From assembly GCA_034437455.1 (NCBI GenBank), contig DAOTUB010000126.1, forward strand, positions 1 through 18,129: 18,129 nt of DNA. The letters are read 5' to 3'. The notes beneath the pieces are model-generated. The model saw nothing but the letters and a program-made list of their open reading frames with translations, was not told the origin of the DNA and searched no databases. The translations under genes and the position numbers were made by a program. Below, in pieces: positions 7,172 to 15,900 of the stretch (its first letter is position 1; the number at the start of each line of letters is the position of its first letter). The DNA comes from DAOTUB01 sp034437455 (GTDB lineage Bacteria; Chloroflexota; Anaerolineae; B4-G1).

Positions 7172-8281
7172 CTAGTGATTGCGCAGCACCAGCGGCAGGT
7201 AGACGTACTTTATGCCGATCTCGATAGTGTGACTGTCGTTCTTCGAGCCGCCACAGTTGCCAGCGCTGACGGTAATCTGGTACTCGCCTGACTGGCTCCA
7301 GCGATAGGTGGCGTTGGCTGTACTTTGTCCGTCGACCAACCCACTGCTCGACCAGGTATAGGCGATCGGTTCGGTGGCGTTCGGCGGTTGCACGGTGGCA
7401 GTAAAGACATAGTCGGTGTCCTTGTCGCCCGTCGTTGGGCCGCCAATCGTCACGCTGGCGAGGGAGTCGGTGCAAGTCTGTTGCGCGCTGAGGGTGATGT
7501 TGTGGGTTTCGTTAACGGAACCGCCGCAATTTTCAGCCGTGACGCTGAGAGCGTGCGCGCCGGTGATGCTCCAACTGTAGGTAGCGTTGACCGTGCCCTG
7601 CCCGCTGACCAGTCCGTCGCTCGACCAGGTGTAGGTGAGCGGTGCCGTGGCGTTGCTGGGATCGGGCGAGGCAGTAAAGTCGTAGTTGACGTTGGTGTAG
7701 CCCGCATCAAGCCCGGTGATCGAAACGTCGACGATGGGCTTGGGACAGGCGAGGCTGATGCTGACCGGTTGGCTGTCAACGTGAGGCGCGCCGCCGCAGT
7801 TCTGGGCAGTGACTTGGACGTTTTTGCTGCCGGCGCTGGTCCAGCGGTAACTTGCCTGGCTGGTTCCCTGCCCGCTGATCAACCCATCGCTCGACCAGGT
7901 GTAGGCGACGGGAGCGGTGGCGTTGCCCGGTTGCGGGCTGGCGGTGAAGAGCAACGTCTGCCCCGTGTCGCCCGACGATGGGCCGCTGACGCTCACGCCG
8001 GTGAGCGGGACGGGGCAGGCTGGCGCTTCTGCACCTGCACCGGGCCAAAAGCCACTGTACAGGGTATAGTTGCCGCCAGTGAGGGAGGGGCCTGGCTCCG
8101 GCTGTCCCACAGTGCCCGCGAGTGTGTAGCTACTGCCGCTGACCGCGCCGCCGCCGCTGTCCACCGTCCACCAACTCAGATCATAGCCGCCGCCCGTCTG
8201 CGCCAGGACGATGCCGCCGGCCAGGAGCAAGATCGCCAGGGCCAGCAGAAACGTACTCCGCTTGATCGGGTTCTTCATCAT
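7172..8281 (-). CDS. Secreted protein with three PKD-like repeats and YLPLVLR tail
   Basis: This is a 369-aa exported protein. A signal peptide (about 1-27, ending VLAQ) precedes an N-terminal module YDLSWWTVDSGGG ... YTLAGTVGQPE ... YTLYSGFWPG (about 33-82), a pattern I recognise from many bacterial secreted proteins of unknown role. Three immunoglobulin/PKD-like repeats of about 88 residues follow (about 92-175, 178-265, 270-358). Each has YTWSSDGLxSGQGT or YTWSSSGLVDGQST and ends in xNCGG. The last residues are YVYLPLVLRNH. A similar PKD-like unit precedes the tail of the 1305-aa protein, so domain and tail may have moved together. The start ATG overlaps the preceding gene's stop (ATGA), and its GAGGAGGT ribosome site lies within that gene's last codons, so the two are probably translationally coupled. 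The second ATG, at 8278, is an equally possible start. A structural adhesion or spacer role is likely, as no catalytic residues are apparent. Confidence 0.85.
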   Translation of the reverse strand: MMKNPIKRSTFLLALAILLLAGGIVLAQTGGGYDLSWWTVDSGGGAVSGSSYTLAGTVGQPEPGPSLTGGNYTLYSGFWPGAGAEAPACPVPLTGVSVSGPSSGDTGQTLLFTASPQPGNATAPVAYTWSSDGLISGQGTSQASYRWTSAGSKNVQVTAQNCGGAPHVDSQPVSISLACPKPIVDVSITGLDAGYTNVNYDFTASPDPSNATAPLTYTWSSDGLVSGQGTVNATYSWSITGAHALSVTAENCGGSVNETHNITLSAQQTCTDSLASVTIGGPTTGDKDTDYVFTATVQPPNATEPIAYTWSSSGLVDGQSTANATYRWSQSGEYQITVSAGNCGGSKNDSHTIEIGIKYVYLPLVLRNH

Positions 8282-10074
8282 CGTACCTCCTCTAGCCGCA
8301 CGTCTTCGTAGCCCAGCCGATGAGCGACGATGCGATAGTCGAAGGAGACGTTCGATGCGCCGCCTCCCAGCTCGCGCACCTCGAAGGAAATTGAGGTCTT
8401 GGCTGCGACGTACAGCCCTTTGCAGTCACCCAGGGGGGTGAGAAAGACGTGATACTCGTCCAGATCGACCGTCTCGGCAAAAATGGGATCGATACTGACA
8501 GTAGCCACGCCGTTCACCAGCGCGCCGCTGCCAAAGTCTTCGACCCAGACGTCGGGACTCTCCATTGCGTACAGTTTTTGCGCGCCATACTCCTCGGTGT
8601 CCACGATGGAGGCTGCCGTGCCAGAGTGACAAATCTCCCAGATCGGGACGATGGTGCTATCATCGGGATCAAAGATCGAGAAACAGGAGTTGGCGTCGTC
8701 GTCGTTGTTATCCAGATAAACAAAGACATCATCGTTGCTTAGCAAAGAAAGGCTACTATCGCTGTTGTCGTCAGCCGCGATCACGCCCCAGGCGCCCGCC
8801 AGACGAATATCCCCCGCGATCCTGGAACCCGAGTCCTCTCCTGCGGCGTACAGGCCAACGTTGTTGTCGTTGCGAAAGTAACCACCGTAACTGGCTGAAC
8901 TCGTGCTTTCCGTTTGGCCAAAGACGCCATAGCTCGTGCCGGTGGGATCCATCCCACGGCCTTGTACGCCAAAGAATCCACCCTCGCCATACACGCCCTT
9001 GCCTGAGAGCGAATCCGCTTTGCCGTAGACGCCATAGGTGGTGCCGCTGCCGGTGGCGATGCCCACGGTACCGGTAGTGGGAGCGGCGCCGCGAACGCCA
9101 GCGCCGTTGACACTGGCGCCTTGCACACCGTCGCTACTGGTGCTGATGCCGCCCACTCCGGGGTTGTTGTTGCTCCAGCCGACGACGCCGGTGCCGTTAT
9201 TGCTGGTGCCATACAGACCGGGCTGCTCGGCGCTGTCGCCCCAGACTCCTACTCCTATCCCAAAAAGCCCGGGCAAGATCCCCGACGGAGCGCCAGCCAC
9301 ACCGTACACGCCGTAGCCACCGGACGAGTTGGCTTTCCCATAGAGTCCATGCGTCGTGCCGCTGTCGGCGGTGGCGATACCCACGGTGCCGGTAGTGGGG
9401 GCCGTGCCGTAGACGCCGGTGCCGCCCGACGAAAAACTCAGACCATAGACGCCGTACGCTTTGCCGCTGTCGGCCTCCGCTCGGCCCAGGACGGCCACGC
9501 CTCCCTCCTCCGATGCGGTAGCGCCCCAGACACCGATGCCTTGCCCACTTTGCGAAGATGCTTGCGCCAGCAGCGCGCTCGCCGAACCGCCGGCGCTGGT
9601 CTGCACATTCAAACTGTTAGATACTGCGCCGCTGATGACTGCCCCTGGCCGCAAGCTGTTGGCGTAGGGAGCGGCGGTGAGCGTCACGCGCGGGGTCAGG
9701 GCCGCTCCTCCGCTGCCGCAGTTCACCCCAATATTCAAATAGCGAGCGTCGCCGGTAAAGGCGTCGCTGCCAAAGTCCAGCGGCACGCTGAAATAACCGT
9801 CGTTCACCTCCACGCCGTTGGCAGCCTGCGCGGCCACCTGGCTGCCCCCGTCGAGGGCGGTCCACAGACTGAACTCAAAGTCGCAGGTACCGTCTACCGC
9901 AGCGCCATTATCGAGCAGCCGCCCCTGGTAGGTAAAGGCGGCGCCCACAGCGGCCTGGGGGCCTAGCGGCCCCGCCTCTTGCGCCTGAGCACGGTGGGTC
10001 ACGATGATGCCGCCCACCAGAACGAATACGAATCCCAGAACCATCAACAGATTGAACAAAGTCTTGTGCTTCAT
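8278..10074 (-). CDS. Exported TYQGRLL-domain protein with GVYG repeats
   Basis: The ORF opens at 10080, but AAAGGAG (10090-10084) is only 3 bases from that ATG and 9 from the ATG at 10074. The neighbouring beta-helix gene has the same layout (GAAAATGAAGC), so I prefer 10074 (599 codons). A signal peptide (ending RAQAQ) precedes a domain at about 47-150 with FTYQGRLLDNG, GTCDFEFSLW, GYFSVPLDFG and ARYLNIGV, which recurs in environmental bacteria, in part like phage-tail N-terminal modules. The middle (about 165-425) is made of GVYGxx and GVxG repeats resembling tail-fibre-like glycine-rich stalks. The C-terminal 150 residues are non-repetitive and acidic (SLSLLSNDDVFVYLDNNDDD), ending LGYEDVRLEEVR. 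It is the only protein of the exported block without the YLPLV tail. It overlaps the PKD-like gene by four bases. Function unknown; a fibre-like surface structure is plausible. Confidence 0.85.
   Translation of the reverse strand: MKHKTLFNLLMVLGFVFVLVGGIIVTHRAQAQEAGPLGPQAAVGAAFTYQGRLLDNGAAVDGTCDFEFSLWTALDGGSQVAAQAANGVEVNDGYFSVPLDFGSDAFTGDARYLNIGVNCGSGGAALTPRVTLTAAPYANSLRPGAVISGAVSNSLNVQTSAGGSASALLAQASSQSGQGIGVWGATASEEGGVAVLGRAEADSGKAYGVYGLSFSSGGTGVYGTAPTTGTVGIATADSGTTHGLYGKANSSGGYGVYGVAGAPSGILPGLFGIGVGVWGDSAEQPGLYGTSNNGTGVVGWSNNNPGVGGISTSSDGVQGASVNGAGVRGAAPTTGTVGIATGSGTTYGVYGKADSLSGKGVYGEGGFFGVQGRGMDPTGTSYGVFGQTESTSSASYGGYFRNDNNVGLYAAGEDSGSRIAGDIRLAGAWGVIAADDNSDSSLSLLSNDDVFVYLDNNDDDANSCFSIFDPDDSTIVPIWEICHSGTAASIVDTEEYGAQKLYAMESPDVWVEDFGSGALVNGVATVSIDPIFAETVDLDEYHVFLTPLGDCKGLYVAAKTSISFEVRELGGGASNVSFDYRIVAHRLGYEDVRLEEVR
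9021..9099 (-). repeat. Intragenic repeat copy 1 in the GVYG protein
   Basis: This segment encodes GVRGAAPTTGTVGIATGSG followed by TTYGVYGK. It is a close DNA-level copy of the segment at 9336-9417, which encodes GVYGTAPTTGTVGIATADSG followed by TTHGLYGK. The copies differ mainly by a single-codon length change, pointing to fairly recent duplication within the stalk region. Confidence 0.6.
9336..9417 (-). repeat. Intragenic repeat copy 2 in the GVYG protein
   Basis: Partner of the copy at 9021-9099. The shared core encodes APTTGTVGIAT and is nearly identical as DNA in both copies, including the same synonymous codons in most positions. The flanking GVYG units are more diverged. Confidence 0.6.
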
Positions 10075-10146
10075 TTTCATTTTCTCCTTTATTGTGAATG
10101 TACGAACCTTGTTTTTGAATGTGCGGAGCAGATTTGCCCCGCCGTC

Positions 10147-12531
10147 CTAATTGTGCGCCACGAGACCATCAACTGAGTTCAGAACGAGCGGCAGGTACAC
10201 GGCAAAGCCAACGAGTTTGGGCGTCGAAAACTCGGAGGTGTTGCCGCTCGAATCGGTATTGGTGGCGGTCACATAAGGCCCAGAGATCGCGCCACTGTAG
10301 GTCCAGTTGCCGCTGGCGCCTGTGTTGGCCAGCGGAGCATGCCACGTCTCTCCTTCGTTGCCATCGTCAGAGTAGATGTGGATCGTACACCAGGCGCAGC
10401 CAGTGCCCGATGCGCCAGCTTTGCTGGCACTGGTAATGGTCGGCGCGGCCAATTCGGTGTTGCCGCCATCGTAGAGATTAATGCCAGCGCCGCCGTTGTC
10501 GTGAATACTGTTGGCCGCGATGGTATTGCCCGTCGCGCCGCTGCCATAGACGAGCACGCCATCATAGTAACTGCCCGAGATCACGTTCCCTTTGCCGGGC
10601 GCATTGCCGCCGATGACATTGTTCTGCGCGCCATCTTTGATATAGACCCCATACTGGCTATTGCCCAGGTTGGCCGCGCCGCTGGCATCAGGGCCGACAT
10701 AGTTGCCAGAGACGGTGTTGTTCGTCGTGCCGCTGCCTTCGATGAGGACGCCATGCCTGCCGTTGCCCGAGATGACATTGCGCTCGTTCGCCGTGTCGCC
10801 GCCGATGGTGTTGTTGTGCGCGCCATTCTGGATGTGAACCCCATCAGAGATATTGCCCAGGTCGGCGGCGCCGTTGGCGGCAGGGCCGATATAGTTGCCA
10901 GAAACGAGATTGCCCGTCGAGCCGCTGCCAGAGATGGAGACGCCAGCGCCGCTGTTGCCGGAGATGACGTTCCGTTCACCGGCCTCGTCGCCGCCGACCG
11001 TATTGTTCTGCGCGCCATTCTCGATAGAGACGCCGCTGGCGACGTTGTACAGGGCGGCTGTACCGCCAGCATTGGGGCCGATATAGTTGCCCGAAACAAC
11101 GTTGCCCGTCGTACCGCTGCCGTAAATGGCCACACCATGATTGCTGTTGCCCGAAATGACGTTTCGTTCGCCAACCTGGCCGCCGCCGACGGTATTGTTC
11201 TGCGCGCCGCCATAGATAGCGACCCCGTCAGTATTGTCCAGGGCAGCCGCGCCGCTGGCATCGACGCCGATATAGTTACCAGAGACGGTGTTGCTCGTCG
11301 CGCCGCTGCCAAAGATAGACACGCCCGTACTGAGGTTGCCCGAAATGACGTTCCGTTCGCCAGCGGTGTCTCCGCCGACGGTGTTGTTCTGCGCGCCGCC
11401 GCTGATCGAGACCCCACCAAGCGAGTTACCTCGCTTGACCGCGCCGTCGGCGCTCAGGCCGATCGTGTTGCCGGAGATGACGTTGCCCGTCGTGCCGCTG
11501 CCCTCGACGTTCACGCCCATACCATAGTTACCCGAGATGACGTTCCCTTCGTCAGCCGTCGCGCCGCCGATGGTGTTGTTCTGTGCGCCACCCGAGATAG
11601 AGACGCCGTCAAGGGTGTTTCCCAGGTCAGCCGCGCCATCGGCGTCGAGGCCGATGATATTGCCAGAGACGATACTGCCCGTCGCGCCGCTGCCAGAGAT
11701 AGACACGCCAGCGCTATTGTTGCCGGAGATAACGTTCCGTTTGCCAGCCGTGTCGCCGCCGACGGTATTGTTCTGCGCGTCGACGCCGATAGAGACCCCG
11801 TGCAGCGCATTGCCCAGATCAGCCGCGCCGCTGGCATCGGTACCGATATAGTTGCCAGAGACGACATTGCCCGTCGTGCCGCTGCCATACATGAGCACAC
11901 CGTGATAGGCATTGCCCGAGATGATGTTCCTTTCGCCAGCCTCGTCGCCGCCGACGGTATTATTTTGCGCGCCATCGTAGATGGCGACGCCATATTGGTT
12001 GCCCAGCGGGATCGTACCGCCGGCGTCGGTACCGATGTGATTGCCAGAGACGACGTTGCCCGTCGCGCCGCTGCCAGCGATGGCGATGCCTTCCTGGGTA
12101 CAGTTGTTGATCGTCAGCCCCTCGATCACATTGCTGGCCGAGGCGATAGCGAGCCCATAACCAAACGTACCGCTTCCGTCAATCACGATCTTGAGCACGG
12201 CCGGCGTCGCGCCCGTGGCCTCCAAAGCGCCGGTTTGGCTGTAGCCGTCAATCGTGATGCCGCCGCCGGTCAAGGTGGGCAGAAAACTGCCCAGCGTGAT
12301 GGTGTGCACGCCACTGCCTGAGATGGCAAAGCTGATGGTGTCCGGGCCAGTCGAGTTGTTAGCCAGGATGATCGCGTCGCGCAGAGAGCAATCGCCGTCG
12401 CCGCACGAGCCATCGTTCTCATCCGCGACAGTGTCAACAGTGTAAGCGTCGGCCCGGGCTATGTAGCTCACTGGCAATAGAGCCAGCGCGAGGACCAGGA
12501 TGATCAGCAGATTAAGTGTGTTGCGCTTCAT
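10147..12531 (-). CDS. Secreted CSLREA-type beta-helix protein with eight 64-residue repeats
   Basis: The longest frame starts at a TTG (12549), but that codon lies within the ribosome site AAGGAGA. The ATG at 12531, nine bases beyond the site, is the natural start (794 aa, MKRNTLNLL). A signal peptide ending in RADA leads to YTVDTVADENDGSCGDGDCSLRDAIILAN, the CSLREA-type N-terminal motif of exported beta-helix proteins. From about residue 157 to 666 there are eight consecutive repeats of 63-64 residues, each with VSGNYIG, GAQNNTVGG and RNVISGN turns, three helix coils per repeat. A cap and a small beta domain follow (about 690-770). The C-terminus reads VYLPLVLNSVDGLVAHN, a degenerate version of the tail of its neighbours: the Arg codon is missing and the frame reads on ten codons. 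It heads the exported-protein block. Likely surface-exposed adhesion or polysaccharide-contacting protein; no catalytic site is visible. Confidence 0.88.
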   Translation of the reverse strand: MKRNTLNLLIILVLALALLPVSYIARADAYTVDTVADENDGSCGDGDCSLRDAIILANNSTGPDTISFAISGSGVHTITLGSFLPTLTGGGITIDGYSQTGALEATGATPAVLKIVIDGSGTFGYGLAIASASNVIEGLTINNCTQEGIAIAGSGATGNVVSGNHIGTDAGGTIPLGNQYGVAIYDGAQNNTVGGDEAGERNIISGNAYHGVLMYGSGTTGNVVSGNYIGTDASGAADLGNALHGVSIGVDAQNNTVGGDTAGKRNVISGNNSAGVSISGSGATGSIVSGNIIGLDADGAADLGNTLDGVSISGGAQNNTIGGATADEGNVISGNYGMGVNVEGSGTTGNVISGNTIGLSADGAVKRGNSLGGVSISGGAQNNTVGGDTAGERNVISGNLSTGVSIFGSGATSNTVSGNYIGVDASGAAALDNTDGVAIYGGAQNNTVGGGQVGERNVISGNSNHGVAIYGSGTTGNVVSGNYIGPNAGGTAALYNVASGVSIENGAQNNTVGGDEAGERNVISGNSGAGVSISGSGSTGNLVSGNYIGPAANGAADLGNISDGVHIQNGAHNNTIGGDTANERNVISGNGRHGVLIEGSGTTNNTVSGNYVGPDASGAANLGNSQYGVYIKDGAQNNVIGGNAPGKGNVISGSYYDGVLVYGSGATGNTIAANSIHDNGGAGINLYDGGNTELAAPTITSASKAGASGTGCAWCTIHIYSDDGNEGETWHAPLANTGASGNWTYSGAISGPYVTATNTDSSGNTSEFSTPKLVGFAVYLPLVLNSVDGLVAHN
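10534..12063 (-). repeat. Eight tandem ~192-bp coding repeats
   Basis: The span is 1530 bases, equal to six 64-codon and two 63-codon units. Each unit begins with codons for (T)GNxVSGNxIG and ends GSG(T/A/S). The most conserved DNA words are those for GAQNNT(V/I)GG and RNVISGN. Units differ chiefly in the two loops after GN and SGN. Regular unit length and lack of frame damage suggest expansion and contraction by recombination under selection for the helix. Confidence 0.85.
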
Positions 12532-12588
12532 TTTCAGTCTCTCCTTCAAACAAGTTTACGAGTTCAAGAATTACAACCCCTTTTTGCT

Positions 12589-12810
12589 CTATGTCATTTC
12601 CTCCTCCTCCGATTTCACGTCTGGGTCTTGCGCCAGCGACCCAGTGCGCGTTTCGATGAAAGCCAGCAGCTCTGCCACCTGGCGAAAATAGCGCGTTGCG
12701 CCCGTGGAGGCGTGCTGCACCCAGCCGCGCCATTGATGAGGTCGCTTACCGTCCTCCCACCAGACGCGGAGGACGAACGAGTCGCTCCGGTGTTGCCTGT
12801 CACGTTTCAC
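12589..12810 (-). CDS. Small acidic-tailed protein of unknown function
   Basis: A 73-aa frame opens at GTG 12810, just after an in-frame stop, so no earlier start exists. Its core, FVLRVWWEDG ... WRGWVQHASTGATRYFRQVAELLAFIETRTG, has the look of a small globular domain that I have seen as stand-alone proteins in Chloroflexota, often near regulators or surface-protein genes; that recollection is not a database result. The end is strongly acidic (KSEEEEMT). There is no signal peptide or membrane segment, so it should be cytoplasmic. It ends 58 bases before the CSLREA-type beta-helix gene and starts 148 bases after the SARP-type regulator stop, so it may be the first gene of the exported-protein transcript. 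The ribosome site is poor and the start overlaps a GTGAAAC direct repeat. Function unknown. Confidence 0.6.
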   Translation of the reverse strand: MKRDRQHRSDSFVLRVWWEDGKRPHQWRGWVQHASTGATRYFRQVAELLAFIETRTGSLAQDPDVKSEEEEMT

Positions 12811-12817
12811 GTTTCAC
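12799..12817. repeat. Short GTGAAAC direct repeat
   Basis: On the minus strand GTGAAAC occurs twice in direct succession and is followed by GTGAC, ending at the GTG start of the small acidic-protein gene. It might be chance, a slippage-prone tract, or a site bound by a regulator. The rest of the 12818-12958 gap contains only a 7-bp inverted repeat (TCTCTCA/TGAGAGA, near 12891-12917) and no clear promoter. Confidence 0.3.
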
Positions 12818-12958
12818 ATCCCACGCACGATTCGCGGCCTTTTTTTCTTCTGGCTTTTACGTGCATACCGGATGTAGCATACAACAACAGTGTCTCTCAA
12901 GTGTCTTGCTGAGAGAACAGGGTCAGGGGAACCTTGGGGCCATTTGGGGGGATTGATC

Positions 12959-15900
12959 TCAGGCGCGAGCGCCTCGGGTGGATACAGCGTGACCCGCTGC
13001 ACGCAGGGCGGCCAGATCGCGCTTGATGGTGCGCTCGCTGACGTTGAGGACATCGACCAGGTCCGCCACGGTGGGAGCGGCAGACTGTCGGGCAGCTTCC
13101 TGCAACAAGCGCAAGATGCGCTGGCGGCGGCGGGCGACCTTGCCGGAAATGGCGTCGTCATCGGGCGTCGCCAGCGTCCAGGTGACCTCGACCATCTCCT
13201 CGGCGCGCAGGGGGCGGCCGGTGGGCGCGTCAACGTGAGGAAGTTGGACATCGATCTGGTCGAGCTGCGACTGGGCGCTCGTTTCCGTTTCGAGTTGCGC
13301 CAGATCCCACGCCATTTCCAACCGCTGGAATAACGTCCGTGCCTCGTCTACCATTGCCGCACCGCGTTGGACCTCGTCAGGGTCGGATGAACGTCTCAGA
13401 TAGAGTCCATAGGCGGCCAAGCTGCGACCTAGCTCGGCCTCGGCGCCAAGTTCCCGCAGAATGTGAATACTCTTCTCAAAGTGAGCGGTCGGTTTTTCAG
13501 CGGCCCTCTCACTGCCGAGATGGATGACGACCTGGCCCATTGCCCGGTGGGTTACACCTAGCGACCAGAGATCTTTTTTCTCTTCAGCTTCTTGTAATCC
13601 CGCGCGAGCATGTTTCAAGGCACTCTTGTCCACATCCAGAAACACGAGGGCCGAGTAGGCGTGGATGATCGGGACATAATTTTGCTCCACGCTGACAGAC
13701 GCCACATCCAATGCTTGTTTCAGTGTCTCCTGGGCTCGATCCAGGTTACCCAGGTGATAGTAGGCTCTTCCTAATTCGGCCAACGTCTCGGGTTCCAATG
13801 CCCGGTCGCCAATTTTCCGGGCGATCTCCAGGGCGCGTTGAAAGGAAGGAATGGCTTGAGTTGGGTCGCCATGTTCCAAAGCTGCCAATCCCAGATCGTG
13901 TAAAGCGGCGTCCTTTCCATAAGGATCATCAATGATGTTGGCGATCTCTAACGCCTCTTGTGCAGCCTCTCTCATGCGATCAAATCGTCCTAGATAATAA
14001 TAAAGCATAGCCAGGTTGATGAGAGAATAGGAGATACCGGCCTTGTCCTCTATCCGGCGGCGGATAACCAGGGACTGTTCCAAGAGAGAGTAGGCTCTGG
14101 CAAAAGCGCCCACGTGGTAGAAGCTGGCCCCCATGCGATTGAGACAATCGGCCAGGCTCGCCTGCTCGTCCAGTTGCTCAAAGATGATCGCCGCCTGTTC
14201 GTACAGGTCAATGGCCTGTTGATAGTGGCCCTGGTTGCGGAGTGCGTTGGCCTGATTGAACAACCCAGTGGCGATCTCCGATTGGAGGCCATCTGTCGCT
14301 GCCAGGCCCAAGGCTTGCTGGGCAATCGCCACGGCGCCGCCAAAGTCACCTCGCTGGAACTGAAGATAGCTCAGATGATTTAGCGCGCGAGCCTGACCGA
14401 TTCGATCGCCCACTTTTTCTGCAAGCGCATAGGCTGCCCGAAAGTCCGCTTCCGCCGGGTCGAACCGACCAGTTTCCTGACAAATCTCCCCTCGGGCCTG
14501 ATACAGATCGAGACCGAGATGCTCGTCAGATGGTCGCAGATGTCTCCAGGCTTCCAGCGCCCGGCTGTAGTAATCAATCGCTTCAGCGCCAGCGTAGATG
14601 GCCCTGGCCCGGTCGCCAGCTCGCCGATTGTAGGCGGCAGCCTTGTCCCACAGCTCTCCCCGGCTGAAGTGATGGGCCAACGACTCGATCCGCTCAGGGT
14701 GCAATCTTTCCAGCGCCAGCCCGGCTCGCTGATGCAACGCCCGACGATGCTCCGGCGAGATCGCTTGATAGACGGCTTCTCGAATGCGATCGTGCTCAAA
14801 CCGGTAGCGAGCCTCCGTCTCCGGCGCGACGAGAAAACCACGTCTTTCCATCTCTGCAAGTACAGGGAGCAAAGCGGTCATTTCCATCTCGCTGACTTGG
14901 ACGAGGGTGGGAAAATCGGCATCGTCTCCGAGCACGGCGACCTGTTCCAGTACGGCGCGCGTTGGAGGAGATAGATGCGCCAGTCGTCCACCGATCAGTT
15001 GATGGACCGAGGCCGGGGTACGTACTGGCTGATCCTCGGGGGGAAACAGCCAGCCGCCATCATCCGATGGGACGAGAGAACCCTGTTCCAGCAATGCTCT
15101 CAAGGTCTCTACCAGAAAAAGCGCGTTGCCTCCTGTTTCACCCTGCAATCGCCAGGCGAAAGCGACAGCTTGGGCGTCCGTCTTGCTCACGCCCAAAGCT
15201 CGTTGGACCAGAGCTGTGGCCTCTGCCTGCTCAAAGGGAAGCAGACAAAGCCGCAAGAGAGGCGTCGTCTGACCCAAGGACTCGAGGGTCTTCCAGACGG
15301 CATCATGCTCGCGAGCCTCGGCGGTGCGGTAGGTGAGGATAAGAAACACGCGGTTGTCAGAGAGGTAGGGAATCAGGTGAGGCAATGTTGCCAGCGTCGT
15401 CTCATCTGCCCAGTGCAGGTCCTCCAGAACAAGCAGGAGGGGAGCGGCAGATGCCAACCCAACGATGCATTGGGCTAGCCCTTCCCAAAGCCGTCGCTGT
15501 TCCCCGTGGGGATCGAGGGAAACAAGTGGAGAAAGGTCAGACAGATGCTCGCCTATGGCTGGGAAGAGAGGAGTGATGGCGCTGAGCTGCGCTGGCTCGA
15601 TCAATTCCGCCAGTTGTGCGATGCGCAGTGGCGTCAGCAGAGGCGATAGAGCATCCTGTAGAAGTTGGTACGGAGTCGCAGCGATCAGGGGATCCGCCTT
15701 GCCCAGACCAACCTGGAGGCCACGCCACTCGGCGTCGGCGATGACCTCATGGATCAGACGGGTCTTTCCCACACCGGCATCTCCTTCGAGCAAGGCCAAA
15801 CCTCCGTGTCCCTGGTCAGCAGCCTGCAATTCACCTATTAACGCGGCGCGCTCATCGGTTCGTCCTATGAAGGGCAGATGGGCCAGGTCCCGCAATAAAG

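Noticed and set aside
7325..8311. A 328-codon plus-strand frame opposite the PKD-like gene
   Set aside because: It is a shadow of the PKD-like repeats and crosses the boundary between two well-supported genes on the other strand.
10534..12063. Regularly spaced repeats considered as a CRISPR array
   Set aside because: The unit is about 192 bp, imperfect throughout, and lies wholly in one coding frame; it encodes beta-helix coils.
10339..12321. A 660-codon open frame on the plus strand opposite the repeat protein
   Set aside because: It mirrors the tandem repeats of the minus-strand gene, has no ribosome site or recognisable domain, and is Ala/Asp/Arg-rich from GC-rich codons read backwards. 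Regular repeats keep the antisense frame free of stops.
12811..12958. A promoter for the small acidic gene in the gap after the regulator
   Set aside because: TTGAGA occurs, but no acceptable -10 lies at 16-18 bases; only a 7-bp inverted repeat and a direct repeat are visible.
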